From contig NZ_JALEGS010000037.1 in the NCBI RefSeq assembly GCF_022763345.1, positions 62,001 to 126,000 of the forward strand: a stretch of DNA of 64,000 nucleotides, written 5' to 3'. The notes under the pieces are model-generated. The model was not told the DNA's origin. It made no database searches and saw only the letters and a program-made list of their open reading frames with translations. A program made the translations under genes and the position numbers. This document shows, piece by piece, positions 34,232 to 42,862 of the stretch. The DNA comes from Phaeodactylibacter sp. Lineage in GTDB: Bacteria; Bacteroidota; Bacteroidia; Chitinophagales; Saprospiraceae. Position 1 is the stretch's first letter. Each line of letters begins with the position of its first letter.

Positions 34232-34831
34232 ATGAAACTAGGTTCTGGATACGTTATCCACCGCATTGGCCCCAAAATACGAGCTTACCGCAAAGAACAG
34301 GGGCTTCGCCTGATCGACCTCTCCAAAGCTGCCAATATCAGCTCTGCCATGCTTTCAAAGATTGAGAATGGCCGCATCATTCCCACCATCCCCACCCTTT
34401 TCCAACTGATTAGCGTACTGCAGGTGGAGCCGCATGACTTTTTCGCCGAGATTAACGGAAAGCAAACTGCGGATGGCTACGTTCTGGTCAGAAAGGAGCA
34501 CTTCGTACCTTACGTCAAAGAGGAAAGCGCTATTGGTTTCAACTATCAGTCCATCTTTGAGCATACGGTAAGCGGCAATGATTTTCAGATATCCCTTGTC
34601 ACCCTGGATCCGGGCAATCAACGCCCGCAGGTGGCCACCTCAGCCTATGAGTTTGTTTACATGATTAATGGAAGCATGAAATTCCATCTGGAGGATACCG
34701 CTCTTGATCTGCATACCGGCGACGCGCTATTTTTTGACGGGCGTATCCGGCACACACCTGTAAATCAGCAAGATACCCCTACTACCTACCTGGTCGTTTA
34801 TTTTTTTGTAGAAGAGCAGGAAACAGAATAA
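34232..34831 (+). CDS. XRE-type regulator with C-terminal cupin domain
   Basis: Encodes 199 aa. Helix-turn-helix of the XRE type at residues about 13-68 (GLRLIDLSKAANISSAMLSKIE), then a cupin_2 domain at about 115-190 (SAYEFVYMINGSMKFHLED, LHTGDALFFDGRIRHTPVN) with His/Glu for ligand or metal binding. Such proteins usually repress nearby catabolic genes until a small ligand binds the cupin. It is divergent from the dehydrogenase-DUF5690-PhoD operon with a 156-bp shared intergenic region, so control of that operon is a reasonable inference. Confidence 0.9.
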   Translation: MKLGSGYVIHRIGPKIRAYRKEQGLRLIDLSKAANISSAMLSKIENGRIIPTIPTLFQLISVLQVEPHDFFAEINGKQTADGYVLVRKEHFVPYVKEESAIGFNYQSIFEHTVSGNDFQISLVTLDPGNQRPQVATSAYEFVYMINGSMKFHLEDTALDLHTGDALFFDGRIRHTPVNQQDTPTTYLVVYFFVEEQETE

Positions 34832-34930
34832 TCGCCCTGCCTGCTTTCAGTTCTCGCCGATTTCCATATTTTTACCCGCAACCAAATAAAACGAGGAGTA
34901 ACGCTCCTTCAGTCACCAAAATTATAGCTC

Positions 34931-36142
34931 ATGAAAATTGGCATTATCCGTGAGGGTAAAATCCCGCCAGACTCCCGCGTTCCGCTCATTCCTGAACAAT
35001 GTGCCTCCATTATGGGCAGTTATGAAGGCGTGGACATCGTCGTTCAGCCTTCCCCGGGGCGCTGCTACCCTGATGAGGCTTACCAGCACCAAAATATTAA
35101 GCTGACAGAGGATATGCAGTCCTGTCAGGTACTAATGGGCGTCAAGGAAGTGCCCGTTGATCAGCTGATCCCCAACAAAACTTATTTCTTTTTCTCTCAT
35201 ACCATCAAAGAGCAATCTTACAACCGGAAGCTCCTGCTAGCAGTCCTTGAAAAAAACATCCGCCTGATCGACTACGAGGTCCTGACAGATAACCGGGGCA
35301 AGCGCCTGATTGCCTTTGGTAAATTTGCCGGCATGGTAGGCGCTCATAATGGCATTTTGACGTATGGGAAGCGCACCGGGCTTTTCGATCTGGTCCGTAT
35401 GAAAGACTGCCTCGATTATGCCGAAGCCCGCCAAATCTATAAACGGGTGCAGTGGCCCGCCATGAAGGTCGTACTGACCGGTACCGGGCGGGTAGGCAAA
35501 GGTGCGGCCCTCGTATTGCGCGATATGGGGCTGCGCGAAGTGGAGCCTGACGACTTTCTAACCCTAAGCTACGACGAAGCCGTATTCACCGTGCTGGCCT
35601 GCGCCGATTATGCTGCCCGCAAAGACGGAAAGCCTTTTCGGAAGCAGGATTTTTACGAAAACCCAGCTGCTTATAAAAGCATATTCGGGCCCTATGCTGC
35701 CGCAGCCGATGTGATGATCAACGGAATCTACTGGGACAATGAAGCCCCCGCCTTTTTCACTAAAGAAGACATGCAGGCGCCAGACTTCAACATTCAGGTC
35801 ATTGCGGATGTAACTTGTGATATTGCACCGGTTTCCTCCATCCCCTCTACCCTGCGGCCCAGTACCATACCGGAGCCCGTCTTCGGTTTTGATCCGTTTA
35901 CCGGAACCGAAACGCCTCCTTATCAGCCTGATGCCGTGGACATGATGACAATCGACAACCTGCCCAATGAGCTGCCCCGGGATGCCTCCAAGGCTTTTGG
36001 GCAACAGTTTATGGACTATATTTTGCCCGAACTGTTGAAGCCGGACAGCAAAGTGATAGAGCGGGCTACCGTTGCAGCCGGTGGCAAACTAGGCCCTCAC
36101 TTCCAATACCTGAAGGGGTACGTTGAAGGGGTAAGTGCCTAA
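34931..36142 (+). CDS. Saccharopine dehydrogenase (LYS1-like)/alanine dehydrogenase family NAD(P) enzyme
   Basis: Encodes 403 aa. The AlaDh/PNT N-terminal domain ([20 protein letters not shown]) and a Rossmann motif [18 protein letters not shown] are clear; the late [20 protein letters not shown] is typical of lysine-forming saccharopine dehydrogenases rather than alanine dehydrogenases. It would interconvert saccharopine with lysine and 2-oxoglutarate. No lysine-reductase partner is adjacent, so the pathway direction is unknown. Its TAA stop shares the tetranucleotide CTAA with the convergent purC stop (4-nt overlap). Confidence 0.78.
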   Translation: MKIGIIREGKIPPDSRVPLIPEQCASIMGSYEGVDIVVQPSPGRCYPDEAYQHQNIKLTEDMQSCQVLMGVKEVPVDQLIPNKTYFFFSHTIKEQSYNRKLLLAVLEKNIRLIDYEVLTDNRGKRLIAFGKFAGMVGAHNGILTYGKRTGLFDLVRMKDCLDYAEARQIYKRVQWPAMKVVLTGTGRVGKGAALVLRDMGLREVEPDDFLTLSYDEAVFTVLACADYAARKDGKPFRKQDFYENPAAYKSIFGPYAAAADVMINGIYWDNEAPAFFTKEDMQAPDFNIQVIADVTCDIAPVSSIPSTLRPSTIPEPVFGFDPFTGTETPPYQPDAVDMMTIDNLPNELPRDASKAFGQQFMDYILPELLKPDSKVIERATVAAGGKLGPHFQYLKGYVEGVSA

Positions 36143-37092
36143 GCTTTTTTCAGGTAAGCCAGGACATTGCGCTCGATGCGGTCTTCAATGGCTGTGGTAT
36201 CGGTGCGTTCAAAGGTTAGGCCGGTGATGCGCTCATAGAGCTCAATGTAGCGCGCTGAGACTTCCTCTATGAATGCATCGGGCATAATAGGCATAATTTG
36301 GCCCTCTTTGCCCTGAAAGCCGTGCGCCATAAGCCACTCACGCACGAATTCCTTGCTGAGCTGTTTCTGCCGCTCGCCCAGCTGCTGCCGCTCATCGTAA
36401 CCCTCTGCGTAGTAGTAGCGGGAGCTGTCCGGTGTATGGATTTCGTCAATGAGGTAGATTTTACCGTCCCGCTTGCCAAATTCGTACTTCGTATCCACCA
36501 ATAGCAGCCCTTGCTTTGCAGCCATCTCTGTGCCTCGCTGAAAGAGTGCCCGGGTGTACTGCTCTAGTTGGATGTAGTCGGCTTCGCTCACAATGCCCTG
36601 CGCGATGATCTCTTCCCGGCTGATATCCTCATCATGCCCCTCCTCAGCTTTGGTCGCCGGGGTAATAATGGGCTCCGGGAACCGGTCGCTTTCCTTTAAG
36701 CCTTCCGGCATAGGGACCCCGCACAATTCACGCTTGCCAGACTTGTACTCCCGCCAGGCATGGCCAGCGAGGTAGCCACGGATTACCATCTCCACTTTAA
36801 AAGGTTCACAGGCTGCACCTACTGCCACGTTGGGGTCGGGCACTGCTTCCAGCCAGTTGGGCACAATATCGGCTGTGGCTTGCAAAAAATGGGTGGCCAC
36901 CTGATTTAGCACCTGTCCTTTGTAGGGAATGGGGCGGGGCAGCACATAATCGAATGCAGAAATACGGTCAGAAGCAACCATTACCAGCTTTTCACCTACC
37001 GTGTAGACATCGCGCACCTTCCCGCGATAAAAAGCCGTTTGGCCCGGTAAATTCATATGCGTCTCCAGTACAGCATCAGCTAGATTAGACAT
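36139..37092 (-). CDS. purC: Phosphoribosylaminoimidazole-succinocarboxamide synthase
   Basis: Encodes 317 aa. SAICAR synthetase signatures are present: [25 protein letters not shown] (ATP-binding start), [28 protein letters not shown] and [11 protein letters not shown]. The enzyme joins aspartate to CAIR in purine synthesis. The length matches the longer form used by Bacteroidota and yeast. It has a good -7 element (37109-37116) and is a single-gene transcript whose stop overlaps the convergent dehydrogenase stop. Confidence 0.96.
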   Translation of the reverse strand: MSNLADAVLETHMNLPGQTAFYRGKVRDVYTVGEKLVMVASDRISAFDYVLPRPIPYKGQVLNQVATHFLQATADIVPNWLEAVPDPNVAVGAACEPFKVEMVIRGYLAGHAWREYKSGKRELCGVPMPEGLKESDRFPEPIITPATKAEEGHDEDISREEIIAQGIVSEADYIQLEQYTRALFQRGTEMAAKQGLLLVDTKYEFGKRDGKIYLIDEIHTPDSSRYYYAEGYDERQQLGERQKQLSKEFVREWLMAHGFQGKEGQIMPIMPDAFIEEVSARYIELYERITGLTFERTDTTAIEDRIERNVLAYLKKA

Positions 37093-37108
37093 TGGCTCAG
37101 ATTTTTGG

Positions 37109-37116
37109 CAAAGGTA
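37109..37116 (-). promoter_or_regulatory. -7 promoter element for purC
   Basis: Minus strand reads TACCTTTG, an exact TAnnTTTG match, 16 nt before the ATG; a TTTG lies 16 nt further upstream (37133-37136). Confidence 0.55.
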
Positions 37117-37237
37117 AATACAATTTTGACAGCAAATTACCCGGAGCCCCCTTCAATCTACTATATTCAGGTTCTAAAACAGGGAAAAGCGAACCATTTA
37201 CTATTGCGCTTGCCCACTCAAAACCATTGAAAGAATA

Positions 37238-40200
37238 ATGAAAAACTGGATTACAACTCTACTTTTGCTGCTGCTCAGCCTCCCTGCCATGCTAACAGCT
37301 CAACAAAATACGTACCCAGCTGAGCGGAGCGTCGCTGAATTCCTGGGCAAAAGCCCTGCCCTTACAGAACTTGCTGACTTCAGCCGGGACCGCACCGGAA
37401 AGGCTAAACTTCGCAAGGTGATCCCAAAGGAAATCCCAAACTTCACCCAGCGCCAGCATATTCCGCGCAACGCCGCAGCTACAGCACTACCTAAGGGCCC
37501 TGACCCCAGATTCCAAGCCCAGCAACTACGCAGCCAAAACCTGATGGTGGAGCCCTCTATCGTATTCGAAGGCATCGACCGGCCAGCCTCCGGTGGAATT
37601 ACCCCTCCAGACCCCTGTGGCGACCTCAATGGCAAGCAATACATACAAATGGCTAACTCCAGCGGAGGAGCTACTTTGCGCGTCTATGACCTTGAAGGCA
37701 ATCTGACCCTTAACCTACCTTCTCTCTCTGCCCTTTGGGCCGAGTTTGGTGTTTCCGGCCTGGGGGACCCCATCGTGCTTTGGGACCATGCCGCAGAACG
37801 CTGGATGATCTCGGAATTTCAGGACTTTGGGGGCAATGCCCTCCTCGTGGCTGTCTCAGTGACGGATGACCCGGCAGGCGAATGGTACGCCTACCGCTTT
37901 CAAACGCCAAGTTTCCCGGATTACCCCAAGTATTCCATTTGGCATAATGCCTACCTGGTCACCACTAACGAGCCATCTGATGATAATGTGCCGATCTATG
38001 CTCTGGAGCGCGAAGCTATGCTTCAGGGAGCCGAACCCGGTGTGCAGCGCCTGGGCATCCCAAAATTCCCCGGCGGAGGTTTCCAGGTTGCTACCCCGGT
38101 AGACTGGGACGGCAACAATCCTCCTCCTACCGATGCACCCGGCTACGTAGTAAGAATGTACGATGATGCCTGGGATGGCGGGCAAGACAAAGTAGAATTG
38201 TGGGAAGTCCACCTCGACTGGGCCGATGATGCCGGCAACTTTGTGTCTGGCCCCTCAGATATGGTTGGGGCTCCTTTTGATGCAGAAATTTGCCCCAATG
38301 GAAGTTTCTTCGACTGCATAGAGCAACCTAACGGGCAGCTGGTGGACGGCCTCAAGGACATCATCCTCCATCGGGTGCCTTATCTCAACTTCGGTTCCCA
38401 CGAATCCATCCTGCTCCACTTCGCAGTGGATGTGGACGGCATGGACCGTGCGGGTTTGCGCTGGATGGAGCTCCGGAAAAGCGGCAACAGCGATTGGTCC
38501 ATTTATCAGGAGGGCACCTACAGTAAAGATGACGGGCTGAGCCGGTTTGCCGGTGGAATTTCCATGGATTTCAACGGCAATATCCTCATGGCCTACTCCG
38601 TCGGTGGGCCCACCCGTGAGCTATCCCTTCGCTACACCGGCCGCCTCAACGGAGACCCGCTTGGCATCATGACAGTAGAAGAATACGAATTCGCCGAAGG
38701 GCTCAGCTCACAAAATGGCGCCCGCTGGGGGGACTATGCGGCTATGGCCATAGATCCCCTGACTGGTACCGATTTCTGGTTCACCGGAGAATATATGGGT
38801 CCGGATGGGCTTTGGAGTACTAAAATCATGTCTGCAAAGCTCCGCCGGGACTCCAACGATGTAGGCATTCAGGCCCTCACCTCACCGCAGTCCTCCGGCT
38901 ACCTTACTGATGCAGAACCGGTGCAGGTAGCGGTACGGAATTTCGGCTACAAGCCCATGTCTGGCTACACCGTAGGCTTCCAGTTTGAGAACGGCATGGT
39001 TTTCACAGATACCATTATGGATACGCTCGCCTCAGATAGCATATACCTGCACACGTTTGCGGAGACTGTTGATATGACCCTGATCGACACTTACGATTTC
39101 CTGCTCTTTACCAGCCACCCGCTGGATACCGCCAATTTTAACGATACCCTCCGGGTGCAGGTAGAACAGCTACCCCGTAATGATGTCGCTATTGCCGAGG
39201 TGCTGGGCCTGGAGCAAAATATCTGCGACACCTCAGCCCTGGTTGAAATCGTCATTCAGAATGCTGGCGTGGACACCCTCTTTTCCGCCTTTATCACCAC
39301 CGGGCTAAATGGAATGATCGGTGATGATATCGAATGGGAAGGCAGTCTGGCTCCCGGAGCCACAGAAACCATCGTTATTGAGCTTTCACCGCTTAACAAC
39401 GGCATCAACGAATTTGCCGTAAGCGTGGGCTTTCCCAATGAGGTCAATGACGAAAATCAGACCAACGACAGCCGGGAAATACAGTTTGAAGCCGTGCTCG
39501 ATGGGCAGGAAGTTACGGTACGCCTGCTGACAGATTCTTATCCCGAGGAAACGTCTTGGGAAATCCGCGACCTCATGGGTAACGTTATCGCCGAAGGAGG
39601 GCCTTACCAGGAACAAATCGCGCTGGAAGAAGCCAAATTCTGCCTGCCGGATGCCTGTTACCTGTTTATCCTTTATGATAGCTGGGGCGATGGCTTGATT
39701 GGCCCACCTGCCGGTGATTTTGAAATCGTTGATGGGGAAGGAAATATCCTTGCCCAACTCGGCGATAATATTAACTTTGGTACGCAGACCCAACGAACCT
39801 TCTGCGCAACATTCAACTGCCTGCTCTCCATAGATGCCTCCATCCTTAACGAATCAGCACCTGGTGCAGAGGACGGCAGCATCATCCTCAACCTTTCCAA
39901 CGGCCTGGAAGATTTCGAATACAGCATCAATGGCGGAGATTCCTTCCAAAGCAGCCCGGTATTCTCCAATCTTATCGGCGGCACCTACGAATGTGTGGGC
40001 CGGGATGTCAACGGCTGCCTGGCAGATACAATTGTGACTTTAGCTACCTGCGCCCTGGAGCTGTCGGCAGAGGTCACCAACGCCACTGAGGGACAGCCAA
40101 ACGGCAGTGTCCTCGTCAATGTAAACGGAGGGCAGGGTGAACTGACTTACCAAATTGGCAATGGCGCTTTTCAGGACAGCAACTTGTTTGAAGGGCTTGC

Positions 40201-40555
40201 CCCCGGTAACTATACGATTAGGGTACGCGATGGTGCAGGCTGCGAGCAAAGCCTACTCGTAACGGTCGAGATGACCTCTTCCCTTAGCCAAACCTTCTTC
40301 GGAAAAGAGGTGAAACTTTATCCTAACCCAACCGATGGATTTGTGCAAGTTGAGATTCGCGGTCTGGAAAACACCAATTTCCTGCCTGTCCGGATTATCA
40401 ATACTTCAGGACAGACCATAAGGCATGCACGACTGGTAAACTATGGCGAAATCACCCGTGGCATTGTATCTTTGTATGACCTGCCAGCTGGTACCTACTA
40501 TTTACGATTTGAGCATGTGGATTTGCCCAGGCTATTCAAAGTCATCAAAAACTAA
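37238..40555 (+). CDS. Large T9SS-exported surface protein with SprB-like repeats
   Basis: Encodes 1105 aa. Signal peptide (about 1-21). Residues about 100-540 look like a beta-rich, propeller-type region with DPCGDLNGKQYIQMANSSGG and LWDHAAERWMISEF. CARDB-like beta domains follow (about 540-760). Two SprB-type repeats (about 865-1020: GAEDGSIILNLSNGLEDFEY and GQPNGSVLVNVNGGQGELTY) precede a T9SS type A sorting domain (about 1028-1105, KLYPNPTDGFVQVEI to AGTYYLRFEH). It is secreted and surface-attached by the type IX system; a role in adhesion or gliding is inferred from SprB. A terminator follows. Confidence 0.87.
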   Translation: MKNWITTLLLLLLSLPAMLTAQQNTYPAERSVAEFLGKSPALTELADFSRDRTGKAKLRKVIPKEIPNFTQRQHIPRNAAATALPKGPDPRFQAQQLRSQNLMVEPSIVFEGIDRPASGGITPPDPCGDLNGKQYIQMANSSGGATLRVYDLEGNLTLNLPSLSALWAEFGVSGLGDPIVLWDHAAERWMISEFQDFGGNALLVAVSVTDDPAGEWYAYRFQTPSFPDYPKYSIWHNAYLVTTNEPSDDNVPIYALEREAMLQGAEPGVQRLGIPKFPGGGFQVATPVDWDGNNPPPTDAPGYVVRMYDDAWDGGQDKVELWEVHLDWADDAGNFVSGPSDMVGAPFDAEICPNGSFFDCIEQPNGQLVDGLKDIILHRVPYLNFGSHESILLHFAVDVDGMDRAGLRWMELRKSGNSDWSIYQEGTYSKDDGLSRFAGGISMDFNGNILMAYSVGGPTRELSLRYTGRLNGDPLGIMTVEEYEFAEGLSSQNGARWGDYAAMAIDPLTGTDFWFTGEYMGPDGLWSTKIMSAKLRRDSNDVGIQALTSPQSSGYLTDAEPVQVAVRNFGYKPMSGYTVGFQFENGMVFTDTIMDTLASDSIYLHTFAETVDMTLIDTYDFLLFTSHPLDTANFNDTLRVQVEQLPRNDVAIAEVLGLEQNICDTSALVEIVIQNAGVDTLFSAFITTGLNGMIGDDIEWEGSLAPGATETIVIELSPLNNGINEFAVSVGFPNEVNDENQTNDSREIQFEAVLDGQEVTVRLLTDSYPEETSWEIRDLMGNVIAEGGPYQEQIALEEAKFCLPDACYLFILYDSWGDGLIGPPAGDFEIVDGEGNILAQLGDNINFGTQTQRTFCATFNCLLSIDASILNESAPGAEDGSIILNLSNGLEDFEYSINGGDSFQSSPVFSNLIGGTYECVGRDVNGCLADTIVTLATCALELSAEVTNATEGQPNGSVLVNVNGGQGELTYQIGNGAFQDSNLFEGLAPGNYTIRVRDGAGCEQSLLVTVEMTSSLSQTFFGKEVKLYPNPTDGFVQVEIRGLENTNFLPVRIINTSGQTIRHARLVNYGEITRGIVSLYDLPAGTYYLRFEHVDLPRLFKVIKN

Positions 40556-40561
40556 CTCTAC

Positions 40562-40592
40562 GTGAGCAGGGCAATAACCCTGTCCTGCTCAC
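40562..40592 (+). terminator. Hairpin terminator before pxpA
   Basis: Perfect 9-bp arms GTGAGCAGG (40562-40570) and CCTGCTCAC (40584-40592), 13-nt loop, then TTAATAAATTT. It ends the T9SS gene and lies just upstream of pxpA. Confidence 0.65.
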
Positions 40593-40604
40593 TTAATAAA
40601 TTTA

Positions 40605-41363
40605 ATGCAGTATACCGTAGACCTTAATGCCGACCTGGGCGAAAGCACCCACACCAAGCGCTTCCCGCACGAAGCGGAGATTTTCCCCTATCTGTCTTCC
40701 TGCAATATCGCCTGCGGTTTCCACGGTGGGGATCCAATTTTTATCGAAAAGGCGATTCTACAGGCTCTCGAGCATGGTTTACGCATTGGTGCCCACCCCT
40801 CCTACCCCGAACGGGAAAACTTTGGGCGGATGCCTATGGAGCTAACGGCAGCAGCGCAACAGGCGATGCTCCGGTATCAGGTCAGTGCCCTTAAAGGCAT
40901 GGTGGAAAGCCTCGGTGGGCAATTATCATATGTCAAACCGCACGGTGCGCTCTATCACACGCTTTGCAGGGATGAAAGGCAGGCTCAGCTCGCTGTGGCG
41001 GTCTTCCATTCCATTGACCCCAACTTACAAGTGATGGGGTTACCTGATTCCGCACTTGCCCGGGCTGCCAGCGATACCGGTTTAGGCTACATCCGGGAAG
41101 GCTTTGCCGACCGACGCTATGCCCCAGACGGACAACTGCTGAGCCGGCAGCAACCAGGTGCCGTACTCCACAATCCTGCTGAAGTCGTCGGGCAAGTCCG
41201 GCAAATCCTGATGGAGGGGATGGTTACCACCAATACCGGTGCCCGTCTGCCTCTTCAGGTCGATAGCCTCTGCGTACACGGAGATAACCCCATGGCTGTA
41301 CCCATCCTGCAGGCACTCGACCACTTTTTCCGGCAATCGGGTATTCAAAAAGGCAACCTATGA
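40605..41363 (+). CDS. pxpA: 5-oxoprolinase subunit A (LamB/YcsF family)
   Basis: Encodes 252 aa. The N-terminal MQYTVDLNADLGES and SSCNIACGFHGGDP signatures, plus SYVKPHGALYH and EGFADRRYAPDGQL, identify PxpA. With PxpB and PxpC it hydrolyses 5-oxoproline (pyroglutamate) to glutamate using ATP, a damage-repair reaction. First gene of a three-gene operon; its stop overlaps the pxpB start by 4 nt (ATGA). Confidence 0.95.
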   Translation: MQYTVDLNADLGESTHTKRFPHEAEIFPYLSSCNIACGFHGGDPIFIEKAILQALEHGLRIGAHPSYPERENFGRMPMELTAAAQQAMLRYQVSALKGMVESLGGQLSYVKPHGALYHTLCRDERQAQLAVAVFHSIDPNLQVMGLPDSALARAASDTGLGYIREGFADRRYAPDGQLLSRQQPGAVLHNPAEVVGQVRQILMEGMVTTNTGARLPLQVDSLCVHGDNPMAVPILQALDHFFRQSGIQKGNL

Positions 41364-41989
41364 CCCTCCAACCCTTTGGCGACCGTGCGCTGCTCATCAA
41401 CTGGGAACAGCGCATAGACCCGGAGCTTAATGCTACAGTGCATGCCTGGAAGCAAGCCATCGAGCAGGCGGCTATCAAAGGGGTGGAGTACAGTATTCCG
41501 GCCTACTGCTCCCTTACCGTGGTGTTCAATCCTCTGCAAATTGCATTCGAAACACTGGCAGAAAAAATCCAAGCTTTAAAAATCCCCGAACCATCTACCC
41601 GGCATGCCGGGCGGACCATCGAAATCCCCGTTGATTACAATGGCGCCGACCTGCCTGAAGTCGCACGGCGCACCGGCCTTTCCTTACCGGAAATTATCAG
41701 CCTGCACAGCAATCGTCCCTACCGGGTCTACCTGATTGGATTTTTGCCCGGTTTCCCCTATCTCGGCCCATTGCCGGAAGCCCTGCACTGCCCACGCAAA
41801 CAGACACCCCGCCAATCCGTCCCTGCCGGTGCCGTAGGGCTGGCGGGCGCACAGACCGGCATTTATCCCTTTGAGGCACCGGGCGGTTGGCAGATTATTG
41901 GTCGAACCCTGCTAAAAGTGTTTGATGCCCAAGCAAGAGATCCGTTCTTGCTGCGCCCCGGCGATACGGTTATTTTCAAACCGGTCTGA
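41360..41989 (+). CDS. pxpB: 5-oxoprolinase subunit B (KipI family)
   Basis: Encodes 209 aa. The KipI/carboxyltransferase-domain-1 pattern is present: LQPFGDRALLINWEQ, RTIEIPVDYNGADLPEVA, YLIGFLPGFPYLG, and QTGIYPFEAPGGWQIIGRT. It forms the PxpBC subcomplex. Start codon overlaps the pxpA stop; the next gene begins 3 nt after its stop. Confidence 0.95.
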   Translation: MTLQPFGDRALLINWEQRIDPELNATVHAWKQAIEQAAIKGVEYSIPAYCSLTVVFNPLQIAFETLAEKIQALKIPEPSTRHAGRTIEIPVDYNGADLPEVARRTGLSLPEIISLHSNRPYRVYLIGFLPGFPYLGPLPEALHCPRKQTPRQSVPAGAVGLAGAQTGIYPFEAPGGWQIIGRTLLKVFDAQARDPFLLRPGDTVIFKPV

Positions 41990-41992
41990 CTT

Positions 41993-42862
41993 ATGCTGGA
42001 AGTGGAAATCATATCGGCCGGATTGCTCGACACCTTACAGGATGAAGGGCGGCCCGGCTATCAGTCACAGGGTGTTCCCCTCGGTGGTGCCATGGACCGG
42101 CAATCCGCAGCACTGGCTAATCAATTAGTGGGTAATCCTTTAAGGACACCGGTGTTGGAAAGCACGCTCCTGGGACCAAGGCTCTGCTTCCACGGCCCGG
42201 CGCAACTTGCGCTGGCCGGAGCATTGGCCAGCCCTATGCTGAATGGGCACCCCTTACCTCGCTACACTACCGTGAATGTGCCTCCTGGAGCCATTCTCAA
42301 CATCGGTAGCATGCAGCAAGGTTGCCGTACCTATCTCGCTATCCGAGGTGACTGGCAGGTACAAAAATGGCTGGGCAGTTGCAGCCCGCCGCCTTATCAG
42401 CCTGAGGTGCTGACACCGGATAGCCGACTGCAACCTGGCCAACTTTTGAAAATTCAGAACGCTCCAAACATCGAAATCCGGCAGTTTCCGCTACAGGATC
42501 ACCCCATTTTTCCAAAAATCTGTGAAGTCAGGGTCTTTCCCGGACCAGAATGGGGGGCTTTTCCCAACTCAGCCAGGGAGCACTTCCTGAACCAGCCGTT
42601 TACCCTAAGCAAAGATTCTAACCGCATGGGGCTGCGCTTAAGGGAACAATTGCCCGAAACAGGCCACCTGCCCGGGCTCCTTTCCTCTGCCGTACTCCCG
42701 GGCACCATACAGGTACCTTCCTCCGGTCAACCCATTATTCTGATGGCCGATGCCCAGACGACCGGTGGATACCCCCGGCTGGCACAGGTCTGTACCAATG
42801 ACTTACCGATCCTTGCGCAGTGCCGCCCCGGAGACCAGGTTCGATTCAGACTCCACGTTTAG
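41993..42862 (+). CDS. pxpC: 5-oxoprolinase subunit C (KipA family)
   Basis: Encodes 289 aa. Starts MLEVEIISAGLLDTLQDEGRP and contains GVPLGGAMDRQSAALANQLVGN, the KipA/carboxyltransferase-domain-2 signature, with DSNRMGLRL and MADAQTTGGYPRLAQV later. Third subunit of 5-oxoprolinase. Its stop shares the tetranucleotide TTAG with the stop of the convergent beta-helix gene (4-nt overlap), with no terminator between them. Confidence 0.95.
   Translation: MLEVEIISAGLLDTLQDEGRPGYQSQGVPLGGAMDRQSAALANQLVGNPLRTPVLESTLLGPRLCFHGPAQLALAGALASPMLNGHPLPRYTTVNVPPGAILNIGSMQQGCRTYLAIRGDWQVQKWLGSCSPPPYQPEVLTPDSRLQPGQLLKIQNAPNIEIRQFPLQDHPIFPKICEVRVFPGPEWGAFPNSAREHFLNQPFTLSKDSNRMGLRLREQLPETGHLPGLLSSAVLPGTIQVPSSGQPIILMADAQTTGGYPRLAQVCTNDLPILAQCRPGDQVRFRLHV

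Noticed and set aside
40605..42862. kipI/kipA sporulation-inhibitor role for the pxpBC genes
   Set aside because: With pxpA in the same operon they are subunits of 5-oxoprolinase; sporulation is not expected in this phylum.
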